Position numbers and translations under genes: made by a program. A model generated the notes under the pieces. That model was not told where the DNA came from. It did no database searches and saw only the letters and a list, made by a program, of their open reading frames with translations. A stretch of 64,000 nucleotides of DNA from Bacteroidales bacterium (GTDB lineage: Bacteria > Bacteroidota > Bacteroidia > Bacteroidales > F082): positions 1 through 64,000 of the forward strand of contig JAUXMV010000016.1 of assembly GCA_030683155.1 (NCBI GenBank), written 5' to 3'. Positions 1 through 9,259 of this stretch are shown here, piece by piece (position 1 is the first letter of the stretch; each line of letters begins with the position of its first letter).

Positions 1-219
1 TTTATACAAATTGTTGACGTGCTTCGAATCGCTTGTTTACCTGTGACAAAATTAGTGCGAAAAATATTCTATCCAAAATATTTTAGCTTAATCATTTACA
101 AGGGGTTAGCTATAGTCCTTTTTTTATGCGGAATTGCTGAGGCTATGTGAAGCGAAACTTTGACTGTGACAAAGTCATAAGGAAAAGCAGGATTTTTTAT
201 TATTGCCAGAACGAAACAG

Positions 220-227
220 TATCTTTG
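220..227 (+). promoter_or_regulatory. Bacteroidota -7 box upstream of the MutS-like gene
   Basis: TATCTTTG matches the Bacteroidota -7 consensus TAnnTTTG and lies 17 bases before the ATG at 245. An in-frame TTG at 203 is upstream of this box and would not be on the transcript, so the ATG is preferred. No convincing -33 element is seen. Confidence 0.5.
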
Positions 228-244
228 CAAAAAGGATTGAAAAA

Positions 245-2038
245 ATGCAGAACCCCGCAAAGCTAAAGGATATGAAAGCTTTTTATGTTGAAAGATTGCA
301 TAGACTGAACGAGCAAATCATCAAGCTTCACCAGAAAATACAGATTTTTTCATGGCTTCGTCTGAGCAGTTTCGGATTGATGGTTGGACTCGTTTATGGT
401 TTTGCATCAACCGGAAATACAATCTTTTTGGTCGTCTCCGCGATGGCTTTGATTCTGCTAATTTTACTCGTTGTTTACCATCAGAAACTCTACAACAGAA
501 GGGAAAAATTGTCGGTCATGGCCGAAATTAATCAGAATGAACTTTCCCTCCTCAACAGAGAATCTTCAATTTTTGACGACGGAATGTTCTTTGCTGCACG
601 CCTGCCTTTTGCGGATGACCTCGATCTTTTTGGCCCACATTCGCTCTTCCAAACCCTGAACAGGTGCTCTACATCATATGGGAAAGAACTCCTTGCAGAA
701 TCGCTGATAAGTACGCCAACAAAAGCTTCCAGAATTTTAAAGCTTCAGGAGGCTATTGCACAAATGGCAAAAAAACTGGATTTCAATCAGGAAACCATTG
801 TCTCCCTTATGCTTGCTTACAGAAAAAAGGACCATAAAGAATTTGTGCCATCTGAAGATGATGCAATTTATCTTTTTACAAAACCATTTTACAAAATTGC
901 AAAGATTTTACTGCCTTTGCTGGTCGCATTTTCCTTTGTCCATTACCTTATCACAGCCAACTTCGCGCTTTTTATTCTGAATGGAAGTGTTGCTTTTTTG
1001 TTTGCTTTTGCACAAGCCAGAAAGATGTCGCTGCTTTCTGAGGAGATAAGTGGCTACGGACAAGCATTGAAGACCTATGGGAAACTTTTGGACAGCCTTT
1101 TAAAGGAAGAAACACAGGGCGAGGTGCTTGCCGAAATGAAATCTGTTGCTGCTGAAGCTTCTGCCGGAATGCTTGAATTATCGAAAATTTCGGAATGGTT
1201 CGACCGCAGGGCCAACATCCTTCTATATGCATTGGGCAATCTTTTTATGATGTACGACCTTCAGCTGGCCATGCGTTATGAGCAGTGGAAGCGAAAATAT
1301 CACACACAAATGCCTGATTGGATGCTGGTTGTAGGCCGTCTTGAAATGTTGATTTCTTATGGCATTTTTAATCACAATCACCCTGAATTTGTAAAGCCGG
1401 AATTAACACAGGAACAGGAACTATTTGCGCAGGCTTTAGGTCATCCGCTGATTGATTCTGACAAAAGGATCAACAACGATGTGCATTTGCACATTGACCG
1501 GCGTTTGGTTTTGGTCACCGGCAGCAATATGTCGGGCAAAAGTACCTGGCTGCGCACCCTTGGTGTAAACCTGCTTTTGGCTCAGGCCGGAGCCAGTGTA
1601 TGCGCTGAATCTTTGCGATGGAAACCTATGCCGGTTTTGAGTTCGCTCAGGCAATCCGATTCCTTGCATGAAAATACCTCACTTTTCATGAACGAGCTGA
1701 AACAACTAAAAGCAATATTGGACCAGGCTGCCGGTGGAGAATTATGCATGATATTGCTTGATGAAGTCCTTCGCGGCACAAATTCGGAAGACAAATACAC
1801 CGGGTCACATGCACTCATTCAACGGCTGGTGAACTACAACAGCCTTGTTGTGATGGCTTCTCACGACCTTAAACTCAGCGTTTTAGAAGAAGAACTGAAT
1901 GGCAAAGTTGTTAATTATTGCTTTGAAAGCCGGATTGAAAACGGACAATTACTGTTCGATTACACCATCCGCAAAGGGGTTGCCGTAAACCGAAATGCAA
2001 CCTGGCTGATGCAGGATATGGGAATTATTAAGAAATAA
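245..2038 (+). CDS. Membrane-anchored MutS-family ATPase
   Basis: A 597-residue protein carrying only the C-terminal core and ATPase part of MutS; the N-terminal mismatch-recognition domain of canonical MutS is absent. Walker A GSNMSGKST is at about residues 426-434, followed by the signature region (SLFMNELKQLK), Walker B (MILLDEVLRGTNSEDKY) and the switch histidine (VVMASHDLKLS). Two hydrophobic segments lie near residues 35-80 and another pair near 215-260, so it is probably membrane-bound. Such shortened, TM-bearing MutS relatives are widespread in Bacteroidota and their role is unknown; classical mismatch repair is unlikely. The start is the ATG just downstream of a TAnnTTTG box. It is transcribed alone and converges on the CotH operon. 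Confidence 0.85.
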   Translation: MQNPAKLKDMKAFYVERLHRLNEQIIKLHQKIQIFSWLRLSSFGLMVGLVYGFASTGNTIFLVVSAMALILLILLVVYHQKLYNRREKLSVMAEINQNELSLLNRESSIFDDGMFFAARLPFADDLDLFGPHSLFQTLNRCSTSYGKELLAESLISTPTKASRILKLQEAIAQMAKKLDFNQETIVSLMLAYRKKDHKEFVPSEDDAIYLFTKPFYKIAKILLPLLVAFSFVHYLITANFALFILNGSVAFLFAFAQARKMSLLSEEISGYGQALKTYGKLLDSLLKEETQGEVLAEMKSVAAEASAGMLELSKISEWFDRRANILLYALGNLFMMYDLQLAMRYEQWKRKYHTQMPDWMLVVGRLEMLISYGIFNHNHPEFVKPELTQEQELFAQALGHPLIDSDKRINNDVHLHIDRRLVLVTGSNMSGKSTWLRTLGVNLLLAQAGASVCAESLRWKPMPVLSSLRQSDSLHENTSLFMNELKQLKAILDQAAGGELCMILLDEVLRGTNSEDKYTGSHALIQRLVNYNSLVVMASHDLKLSVLEEELNGKVVNYCFESRIENGQLLFDYTIRKGVAVNRNATWLMQDMGIIKK

Positions 2039-2069
2039 CAAAAGCTATTCTAAAACACAACGGAAAATG

Positions 2070-2100
2070 AAAAACAGAATTTCCATTATAAACTGTTTTT
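2070..2100. terminator. Bidirectional terminator between mutS-like and cotH genes
   Basis: Perfect 8-bp stem AAAAACAG (2070-2077) / CTGTTTTT (2093-2100) with a 15-base loop, in a 64-base gap between convergent genes. The stem supplies a U-run in both directions. It is AT-rich, so strength is uncertain. Confidence 0.45.
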
Positions 2101-2102
2101 AA

Positions 2103-4382
2103 TCAAAGCTTTATGAATCTACCGAAATAATATTTTCCGTTTTTATCGGTAAGTCTCAGTATCAACATTCCTTCAGGAAAATCATCGATATTGATTATGT
2201 TACTATCTGAAACACTGCTAAAAATCATTTGTCCTGCAACATTGAAAACCGCAGTTTGAGCAATTTCAACCTGTCGATCAAGCTTATAAGAAAGTTGACT
2301 TGAGGCAGGATTGGGTTGTATGGTCAGATTGTAACTTCTCAGCTTTTCATCAAAGCCATCAGTACAATTCAGTTGATTCATTGTAGGTGGATTGAAGCTC
2401 ACCCAATCGCCAATACCATCCGGACACCTTCCTAAAGAAACATCTGCTGTTTGTGGCCCAAAAGAAACCTGATCGATGATAAGACCATCTACATTGCTGA
2501 TAATCACATGTTCACCATCAGCTGAAAGTTTAAAACTGCAATGAATATTTCCTTCTGTATCGGGCCTTTCGTCAGCCCAGATAATAAGCAAGCCATGTGC
2601 AGGAATAGCTGCATTTTGCGGAAAAGCCCACTTGGTGAGATTGTTTGGATTATCGCTAAGATACAAGCCATAGAGGCTAATTTCCTCAGAAGTATTGTTG
2701 ATTAATTCAATCCAGTCTGCATATTCTCCATATTCATTTTGAACGCCGGCATTATTTTTTGCCAGAAATTCATTCACAGCAACATCGCCAGGCTGGATTG
2801 ACGGTATGGAAGCTGAAATTTCCAGAAAAACATGCTCCGCTCCGGCAGGATAGACTTTTACAGCAGTGTTATTGCTGGCAAAAATGTAAAATTGTGTCGT
2901 AATAACATTCAGATTTATCTGCATCCCAAAAACATTGTCGTTTGCTTGTCCATCGTTGTGATTGCCGTCATCGAACATTTCAACTTTTGTAAAAGGATCA
3001 TAATTTGCTGTCCGATAAGCAAAAAATACAACATCAGCATTGGTTATATGCACGCTGACGGTGATTTCGGAATTAAGCTCCGGTGTCGGGTCACTCAATT
3101 CAATATTACCAATCAAGGGTGCAGAAGCGCTGAATTCTGAATTTGTATTCAGGTAGCTGACCCTTGCATCCATCAAATGAGCAATGCCCGGCACCTGATA
3201 ATTAAGAAAATTGGTATTCTCTGTCAGACCAGTCAAAAACTGTCCGTAGCTAAAGAACTTATTCACATCCTGTTGCACTGCATCACTGATAAGTTGCTGA
3301 AGGTTTGCAGCCAATTGTTTGTAATAATCGTTTGAAATGTTTTCTTCTATGATTGTTCGTAAATGAGCAAAAAACAACTTCCTGTAGTCCGGATTATTCA
3401 TCACAACACGTATCAACGGCCAATAGGCATCTGTGGCATGAAGCGCAGGTGTAAGGGATTGCATTTGTTCGATGGATAAACTTCCCATGCTTGTATTGCC
3501 ACTTCCTGCAAATGGAAAACCGCCAAACGACATATTCATATCCCACATGATGGGGCTAAATCTGGCAGATGCGTCCTTGTACAGATAATGATTTTGTGCA
3601 AAAACGCCTGAATAGCTGTCGAGATTCACCAATGCAATATTGAAGGCAAGCATCCATATTACCCTGTCCATGTCCATTGACAAATGCGCAGTTTCAGGAT
3701 TGTTTGCGAGGATATCGCAAAGTTCAACGAGTTCATTCCAGCCCTTGTCCGACTTTATTTCGTAAAGATTAAAGTAGGCTGAACTATCAGCAGAAAGGTA
3801 CCTGAGATTGCTTTTCGTTACCGGACTGGGGTTGGTTATAGGATTGCATTTGATGAATGTCTGTCCTGAAATGCCAAAGTTGCTGTTGCAAAAAGTTTTT
3901 CCGACGCTTTCAGTATTTGTATACAGCCCGATATACTCATCATTTATGAAAACTTTTGCGAAATTGGCCCGAGGGCTGATCATATAGTTATTGAGTATTT
4001 TGTATGAAATCACTTCACGTATCATCGAAGGATCTCCAAAACCATTTGATAGTTTTATATCCTTAAAGCCCTGATAGGATTGAGAAATCAGGTGATCAAG
4101 TTCGATGTGCAAAGGATTTTTCCGGTATGTCGAGTCATAAGAACTGTTGCCTTTATATTTAACACCAACATTAAGAAATTCTACATCATTGATTACTACC
4201 CTATCGGCAATGATATACCCTTCGGCCCCATGCTTGGCTGTGTCCATCTGGTAATCCCAGTTGGGTTGCAAAAAGAAAATCTCAATTTGCTGAATGGTAC
4301 TTAGATCATAAAATGCATCCTGTGAATATGATGAAATACTGAAGAGCAGACCGAACAAAAGCAGTTTAAGATGCTTTGTCAT
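2103..4382 (-). CDS. Secreted CotH-kinase-family protein with lamin-tail and T9SS sorting domains
   Basis: 759 residues. N-terminal signal peptide ending near SSYSQ. A CotH-type atypical kinase region covers about residues 25-390: KNPLHIELD, FKDIKLSNGFGDPSMIRE, then NLDSY, HYLYKD and IMWDMNMSFG, corresponding to the conserved Asp motifs of the family. A lamin-tail domain follows (about 560-690: VNEFLAKN, EYADWIELIN, GLYLSDN, WAFP), and the last ~80 residues are a T9SS type-A sorting domain (IQPNPASSQL, DFPEGMLILRL, KFIKL-type end). CotH proteins phosphorylate secreted proteins in spore formers; in Bacteroidota the substrate is unknown. Its start overlaps the stop of the upstream gene in ATGA, so the two are translationally coupled. 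Confidence 0.85.
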   Translation of the reverse strand: MTKHLKLLLFGLLFSISSYSQDAFYDLSTIQQIEIFFLQPNWDYQMDTAKHGAEGYIIADRVVINDVEFLNVGVKYKGNSSYDSTYRKNPLHIELDHLISQSYQGFKDIKLSNGFGDPSMIREVISYKILNNYMISPRANFAKVFINDEYIGLYTNTESVGKTFCNSNFGISGQTFIKCNPITNPSPVTKSNLRYLSADSSAYFNLYEIKSDKGWNELVELCDILANNPETAHLSMDMDRVIWMLAFNIALVNLDSYSGVFAQNHYLYKDASARFSPIMWDMNMSFGGFPFAGSGNTSMGSLSIEQMQSLTPALHATDAYWPLIRVVMNNPDYRKLFFAHLRTIIEENISNDYYKQLAANLQQLISDAVQQDVNKFFSYGQFLTGLTENTNFLNYQVPGIAHLMDARVSYLNTNSEFSASAPLIGNIELSDPTPELNSEITVSVHITNADVVFFAYRTANYDPFTKVEMFDDGNHNDGQANDNVFGMQINLNVITTQFYIFASNNTAVKVYPAGAEHVFLEISASIPSIQPGDVAVNEFLAKNNAGVQNEYGEYADWIELINNTSEEISLYGLYLSDNPNNLTKWAFPQNAAIPAHGLLIIWADERPDTEGNIHCSFKLSADGEHVIISNVDGLIIDQVSFGPQTADVSLGRCPDGIGDWVSFNPPTMNQLNCTDGFDEKLRSYNLTIQPNPASSQLSYKLDRQVEIAQTAVFNVAGQMIFSSVSDSNIINIDDFPEGMLILRLTDKNGKYYFGRFIKL

Positions 4383-5371
4383 TTTTTAAGGAATTTAGAT
4401 GTAAACATTGTCGGACCATTGCTTAAACGAATGATATAGATTCCGTCAGCAAGTCGGCTAATATCGGAAGAAGCTTCGGGATTAAGTGATAACTGATTGG
4501 TTGAAAGCAATTTTCCCTGCATATCGAAAACGGCCATCTGATAAATCCCTTCTTTAGCTGATGAAATAATTAGCATTGTATTGGCCGCATCATAACGAAT
4601 TCTGACTGAGGCAGCTTCCATTTCGTCAGAAATGGAACTTGGAATACAGTCAACACAGGAGGAGAAACAAACTGTGTTATGTACCACATGATCGTATACA
4701 AAAATCTGTCTGTTCCCTTCATCGGAACACTCCGCAGGCACAATTTCATAGCCGGCATCCGTATTGCCGTTCAAAAACTTAAACTGATAATCTCCTTCGG
4801 GCATGAAACTGATAATCTCATAAATATTTTCTTCAAAGCTGTATAGGCGCGTTGTTGCAGTGTTCCAGCCTTGAAAACTTCCCGCTACATGCACTCCATG
4901 TTCAGAGATGGAAGCAAGGTTTTCGAGATTGACTTTAAATCTGACGAGAAACTGTCCCTGAGGCGCATTTTCGCCAAAAACAATTGCCCCTGTGAAGGTT
5001 GTGTCATTGGCAATTGAATCCACATAAATCCAGCGGTTATCATTAAACTCGTAACCCACCCTCGACTCCAGCGGAACAAATTCAGTTTCATAAAACTGGT
5101 CGCCATTAACAAAACGGTATTCATATTTCTGGAAAGCAGGGATATCAACGATAATGCTGAAAATATCCGTTTCAGCTTCACGCGCCATGGGTGTGCTTTC
5201 CGACGACCAGTCGCCACCGGGGAAGCCGGCAATGGTTTGAAAATCGCCAGTTACATGTACTCCGTTTGGACTGATCTCAAAGCCAGTCAGATCGACTGAG
5301 AACTTCACTTTTTTTGCTGAAACATTTAATGCAAACAGCGCCAATGCAAATAAAAATATTAATTTTCTCAT
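4379..5371 (-). CDS. Secreted tandem beta-sandwich (CBM48/starch-binding-like) protein with T9SS sorting domain
   Basis: 330 residues. Signal peptide (LIFLFALALFALNVSA), then two homologous domains at about 21-127 and 143-242. Each has a GVHV-GxFQ motif, a conserved Trp/Tyr pattern, a YxFxFxNG segment, and an E-VP motif followed by NR. This resembles the E-set/CBM48-like domains that bind glucans or accompany CotH proteins. Cys residues near the end of the second copy (CFSSCVDC) look like paired disulfides. A T9SS C-terminal domain closes the protein (GIYQMAVFDMQGKLL, DGIYIIRLS). No catalytic motif is evident. It lies 21 bases after the arylsulfotransferase stop and overlaps the cotH start by 4 bases, so it may be a surface partner of the kinase; that is inference. 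Confidence 0.75.
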   Translation of the reverse strand: MRKLIFLFALALFALNVSAKKVKFSVDLTGFEISPNGVHVTGDFQTIAGFPGGDWSSESTPMAREAETDIFSIIVDIPAFQKYEYRFVNGDQFYETEFVPLESRVGYEFNDNRWIYVDSIANDTTFTGAIVFGENAPQGQFLVRFKVNLENLASISEHGVHVAGSFQGWNTATTRLYSFEENIYEIISFMPEGDYQFKFLNGNTDAGYEIVPAECSDEGNRQIFVYDHVVHNTVCFSSCVDCIPSSISDEMEAASVRIRYDAANTMLIISSAKEGIYQMAVFDMQGKLLSTNQLSLNPEASSDISRLADGIYIIRLSNGPTMFTSKFLKK

Positions 5372-5392
5372 TTCTAGTTAGTTAAGAGTAGT

Positions 5393-7063
5393 CTATCGAC
5401 TTATGATAATTTTTTGTACTGTTTCTGAAGCAGTTGATTTCATTTTTATCAGATAAATGCCATTTGGAAAACCAGATAAATCAAGGGACTTGCTGTTGAA
5501 AACTTTCATGAGTGATTTTCCTGCCATGTTAAAAACCTCTATTTCATTTTCACTTATTTCCGGACCAGTGAGGTTTAGGATACCAGTAGTAGGATTTGGA
5601 TAGAAAACACTTTTCAGATTACTCGCAATATCCTTTATTGTAGTTGTGATATCAAAATAATGGCCTTTTGAATAAACCATGTGGCAACCTATGTCATTGG
5701 TAATTCTGACGAGATAAATCCCGCTATCCTCAGGCTCTAATGATTGATTTGTAGCGCCTTCAATAAGTTGTCCGTTCCGATACCATTGATAGGTAGCACC
5801 TGAAGTGCTGTAAAGTACTTTATCTGATTCAGTTATTTCCGGCATGGGAGGCAAAGGGTTATTTACATAGCATTCGCTGTAGCGCCAGGCTTTTGCAACC
5901 TGTCCGGATACCTGCTTTGTCCAGATTGTTGTTCCGGCAGGATCTATTTCATAAATCAGCCCAGAGGTAGCCATACAAATCAAAGCATTTCCGTTTGGAA
6001 GCTGTTGTGAACTACTCATATTGCTGCTGTAACCATTGCAGGCATGGCGTTCGTCAAAATTTAAAGGAGCCCAGGCCTCAGTTCCATTGATATCGTAATT
6101 ATATCCATTCAGTGGAGGATTGATCTGATCAACTGACGAACGGGTACTCGAGTATCCCTTATTATTGAAAGCCACAAGGCGACCTGCATTCGGAACCCCT
6201 TCAGGAATCCAGTGTGAATCATGCACTACATTCAAAATTCTGGCTCCTGTCCTTTGATAAGCCGGAGGATTTCCCCATCTGTACAAAAAATCTCCACCTT
6301 TTCCTGCATTACCGCCAGTGCTGCCGGCAGCTTCTTCGGTTGTGGTGCTATGGTCAATCACATAAATTTCATTGAGGTTGTGAGAACTGAAAGTTATCTG
6401 GTCAAGAATTGGATTATATTCAACTCCATTCATGTGAATCCAGTCTTTTTTAGTCAGATAATTGATATTCAGGCGTTCCGGATGTTCAGAAATCGATGTA
6501 ACGTAATTATCTTTCACCGGATTATGATTTTGTACAAGATGATCCCATAGATGCCATTCCCACACAATTTCTCCGGTAGTAAGACCTGTCTGTTGCACTT
6601 CAACAATTTTTTCCGACCAAATTGTGATTGCCTGCGAACTACCGGCCTGTGTGGCTTCTGCAGCAGTTTTCACTTCATAGGCAATGAGTAGCACATTGCC
6701 ATTGGGCATGGGACAAACATCGTGGTGCATCGCATAAGCTGTTGTGGAATAAACAAAATCCCATAGTATGTTTCCATCCCAGTCAACTTTTTGAAGTTTT
6801 CCAGACTGACCACCTCCGGTAAAACTATTAGGTGAGTATTTAACTGTCCTGAGAAGTTCACCACCAGGTAAAAGGTAACTTGAATACCCTGTTCTGTTAT
6901 TTGTTGAAAAAGTCCAGCTATGAAAAACGCTTCCGTCATGTCGTACGAGGTATGCTGCAGTACTGTTCGTGACACTGTATAAGGTATAATCGCCCCATTG
7001 CTGACCAAAGGCTCCCTGAAGAAAGAATGTCAGCAATAAAGTTGTGAATGTGAATATTCTCAT
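5393..7063 (-). CDS. Secreted arylsulfotransferase-family protein with Ig-like and T9SS domains
   Basis: 556 residues. Signal peptide ends at GAFGQ. About residues 25-400 form a beta-propeller-like aryl-sulfate sulfotransferase region: blade motifs (VDWDGNILWDF, EIDPAGTTIWTK), MHHDVCPMPNGNVLLI, WIHMNGVEYNP and VVHDSHWIPEG contribute conserved histidines typical of PQQ-independent ASST relatives. An Ig-like stretch follows (about 415-470: YQWYRNGQLIEGATN, YLVRITNDIGC), then a T9SS sorting domain (FYPNPTTGILNL, GIYLIKMKS). It is the promoter-proximal gene of a three-gene leftward operon. The family moves sulfate between phenolic compounds, but many Bacteroidota members have no tested activity; adhesion or scaffold roles are possible. 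Confidence 0.8.
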   Translation of the reverse strand: MRIFTFTTLLLTFFLQGAFGQQWGDYTLYSVTNSTAAYLVRHDGSVFHSWTFSTNNRTGYSSYLLPGGELLRTVKYSPNSFTGGGQSGKLQKVDWDGNILWDFVYSTTAYAMHHDVCPMPNGNVLLIAYEVKTAAEATQAGSSQAITIWSEKIVEVQQTGLTTGEIVWEWHLWDHLVQNHNPVKDNYVTSISEHPERLNINYLTKKDWIHMNGVEYNPILDQITFSSHNLNEIYVIDHSTTTEEAAGSTGGNAGKGGDFLYRWGNPPAYQRTGARILNVVHDSHWIPEGVPNAGRLVAFNNKGYSSTRSSVDQINPPLNGYNYDINGTEAWAPLNFDERHACNGYSSNMSSSQQLPNGNALICMATSGLIYEIDPAGTTIWTKQVSGQVAKAWRYSECYVNNPLPPMPEITESDKVLYSTSGATYQWYRNGQLIEGATNQSLEPEDSGIYLVRITNDIGCHMVYSKGHYFDITTTIKDIASNLKSVFYPNPTTGILNLTGPEISENEIEVFNMAGKSLMKVFNSKSLDLSGFPNGIYLIKMKSTASETVQKIIISR

Positions 7064-7187
7064 TTTATCATTATTTTATTGAATTGTGTACAAAGAAAGG
7101 CATCATTGATTAAGGCATCAATTTTTTGAGGTAAACCGATAAAATATTGCGGTAAAGCTCATTATTGCGGGTAAAATTTTGATATTG

Positions 7188-7411
7188 TATCACTGTTGTC
7201 CGGTTAAATTTTTATAAAATGTTCTGTAATACCTAATATCTCTCGTCCGCCTGGGCGGACTTCTTTTTAATTGGGGTTGCTTTTTATCTTCTACCAATCT
7301 TTCGTCCCTCTGGGACTGTCCCAGAGGGACAATAGATTGGTAGTGAATAAGATAATAATCATTAAAAGTCCCGTAGGGACGAGAGATAATTTTTACCGGA
7401 CATCAATGATA
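7188..7411. repeat. Nested palindromic intergenic repeat (~220 bp, MITE/REP-like)
   Basis: Three tiers of inverted repeats share one centre. Outer arms ATCACTGTTGTCCGG (7190-7203) and its near complement (7397-7411) extend into a TGTCCGGT / ACCGGACA pair with A/T-rich flanks. Middle arms contain TATCTCTCGTCC and GGACGAGAGATA (near 7238-7260 and 7369-7388). The inner hairpin carries CTACCAATCT / AGATTGGTAG around a near-perfect GTCCCTCTGGGAC / GTCCCAGAGGGAC core. It lies between the LytTR gene and the arylsulfotransferase operon and codes for nothing. The shape fits a non-autonomous mobile repeat or a transcription-attenuating hairpin. Only this copy is seen here. Confidence 0.7.
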
Positions 7412-7442
7412 TTGCATAAAGCATTATTGCATCATCACAAAA

Positions 7443-8138
7443 TCAGGTTTCTCCACTAAGTGTTTTTAAAAAATCGGATTCAAAGCTGCTGCCAATCGGA
7501 ATTTCTTCATCTTCGATAAAAATTGTTTTATTCTTAACGCTTCTAACTCGCTCTAAAGGAACGATATAAGAACGATGTACCCGGCAAAATTCTTTTGAAG
7601 GCAGCTTCTCCAACATCGTTTTTAAGGTCATTCGTGTGACGATGGTTTTTTGGTTTGAAAGATGGATTTTCAGGTAATCGTCCAAGCCCTCAATGAAAAG
7701 GATGTCTGCGAAATCAATTCTGATAAGACTGTAATCTGCCCTGACAAAAAAGTGTGGTGGTGATCCTGCTTCTGATTGACGGGTAAGCTGAAACAGTTCG
7801 GCTGCTTTGGCTGCTGCTATTTGGAAGCGCTCTTCTGCAAAAGGCTTCAACAGATAATCCACCGCATTAAGGTTATAGCTTTCAACGGCATATTGACTGT
7901 GGCCTGTGGTAAAAATGATCAGTGAATTCTGTCCGATAGCTTTAACGAATTCAATCCCCGAAATACCAGGCATTTGAATATCGAGAAATACCAAATCAAC
8001 AGGAAACTTACGAAGATATTTCAGTGCTTCCGATGGACTGGTAAAACTACGCTCAAGATCTATGTAATCAAGCCTTTGACAAAAGTGCTCAATAACTTTC
8101 AAGGCAGGTGGCTCATCATCAATCGCGATAGCTTTCAT
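7443..8138 (-). CDS. LytTR-family response regulator
   Basis: 231 residues: receiver domain (about 1-120) with acidic pocket IDDEPPA and phosphoacceptor Asp53 in FLDIQMPGISG, Lys in YLLKPF, then a LytTR DNA-binding domain (about 135-228) with FVRADYSLIRI, ILFIEGLDDYLKI and FCRVHRSYIVPL. It is encoded directly downstream of its likely cognate kinase with a TAATG stop/start overlap, so the pair is co-translated. LytTR regulators bind pairs of direct repeats; targets cannot be read here. The nearest downstream transcription unit on this strand is the exported-protein operon, a candidate target by proximity only. Confidence 0.93.
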   Translation of the reverse strand: MKAIAIDDEPPALKVIEHFCQRLDYIDLERSFTSPSEALKYLRKFPVDLVFLDIQMPGISGIEFVKAIGQNSLIIFTTGHSQYAVESYNLNAVDYLLKPFAEERFQIAAAKAAELFQLTRQSEAGSPPHFFVRADYSLIRIDFADILFIEGLDDYLKIHLSNQKTIVTRMTLKTMLEKLPSKEFCRVHRSYIVPLERVRSVKNKTIFIEDEEIPIGSSFESDFLKTLSGET

Positions 8139-9151
8139 TATTTCAACCGTATTATTAAATCAACTTTATATTCATCTATTCCGTCATCTATATTGATTTC
8201 GTGTTCAGAAGGATATAAAAGCTTTAAACGACTTAAGGTGTTTTCAATTCCAATGCCACTCTCCTGATATTTGATTTCATTTATCAGTACTTTTTTATTG
8301 ATTACGTTAAAATGCAAAGTTTCGTTTTCCAGACTTAGTCTGATGCGAATATTAGATGTCTCTCCCGGATTTACCCCAAATTTGAATGCGTTTTCAACAA
8401 AAGGAATCAATAAAAGTGGCGCTATGACTTTTGTTTGAAAGTCTCCGTCTTTGGAAAACTCCAATGTTACTGTATCGCCAAGACGTAGTTGTTGCAAACG
8501 AATATAGTCATCAATATACCCAACCTCTTTGTCTAAAGGTACCGTTTCGTTTGCAGCATCAGTAATTACATAACGCATTAATCCTGATAACTTTACAATG
8601 GCTTCGGGCGTTTCGTCAGATTTTTGTATGGCAAGAGAATAAATGCTGTTAAGGGTATTGAACAGAAAATGGGGATTAATCTGTGCTTTCAAATAGTCCA
8701 GTTCAGCAGCTATTTTCTCTTTTTGACTTTGTCTCCATTGTTCATTTATTTTCAATGTAACAGATAAAATGGCCACAACCAGAAAATGAAAAAAATGTCT
8801 GCCCAATTCAAACAACAAGGGGGAGTGATGGCGTGGCCTTTTTGACATTGGCGGCATTAAATCCTTAAAAAGGATAATTTGGGGCAAAAAAGAAATAACG
8901 AGATAACTTAATACAAGTGCAATTGTAAATATGAGGAATTTACGTTTGAAATAAAGTTCCGGAATAAACAGATAATAATTCGCATAAAAAAAGATGATTA
9001 ATAACAGAAAAACCAGGGTTTCTTTCTGAATAATCGGATTGTAAAATGATTGGATTCCCAATGGGGGTCCGGGAAGAAACAATAAAGGAACTGACAGAAA
9101 CGCCAGACCTCCAAGCAAGTGAACCAGAATGATTTTGACTTTTTTGTTCAT
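8138..9151 (-). CDS. LytS/YpdA-type membrane sensor histidine kinase
   Basis: 337 residues with four predicted membrane segments in the first ~135 residues, a short linker, the His_kinase (PF06580-type) phosphoacceptor region LKAQINPHFLFNTLNS (His161), and a C-terminal HATPase with N-box PFVENAFKFGV and G-box GIGIENTLSRL. No extracellular sensor domain of size is present, so the signal is probably membrane-derived. The stop overlaps the response-regulator ATG by one base. This pairing is the standard LytTR two-component arrangement of Bacteroidota. Confidence 0.92.
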   Translation of the reverse strand: MNKKVKIILVHLLGGLAFLSVPLLFLPGPPLGIQSFYNPIIQKETLVFLLLIIFFYANYYLFIPELYFKRKFLIFTIALVLSYLVISFLPQIILFKDLMPPMSKRPRHHSPLLFELGRHFFHFLVVAILSVTLKINEQWRQSQKEKIAAELDYLKAQINPHFLFNTLNSIYSLAIQKSDETPEAIVKLSGLMRYVITDAANETVPLDKEVGYIDDYIRLQQLRLGDTVTLEFSKDGDFQTKVIAPLLLIPFVENAFKFGVNPGETSNIRIRLSLENETLHFNVINKKVLINEIKYQESGIGIENTLSRLKLLYPSEHEINIDDGIDEYKVDLIIRLK

Positions 9152-9259
9152 TGATTTTAATTCTCAGGCGAAATTATGGTAATCGTTTCAAGTTTCAAAC
9201 AAATTGAGGTAAAGCGCTGAAATAAAGCGGTGTTTCATAAATTGTTTGTGAAATTTCAT

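Noticed and set aside
157-175. ACTTTG/CAAAGT hairpin near the left edge
   Set aside because: A 6-bp AT-rich stem without a T-run; not distinguishable from chance.
203-244. TTG-initiated N-terminal extension of the MutS-like protein
   Set aside because: A TAnnTTTG -7 box lies within this stretch, so the TTG would not be on the mRNA.
7188-7411. CRISPR array
   Set aside because: The repeats are inverted and nested, not direct and evenly spaced, and no cas gene is near.
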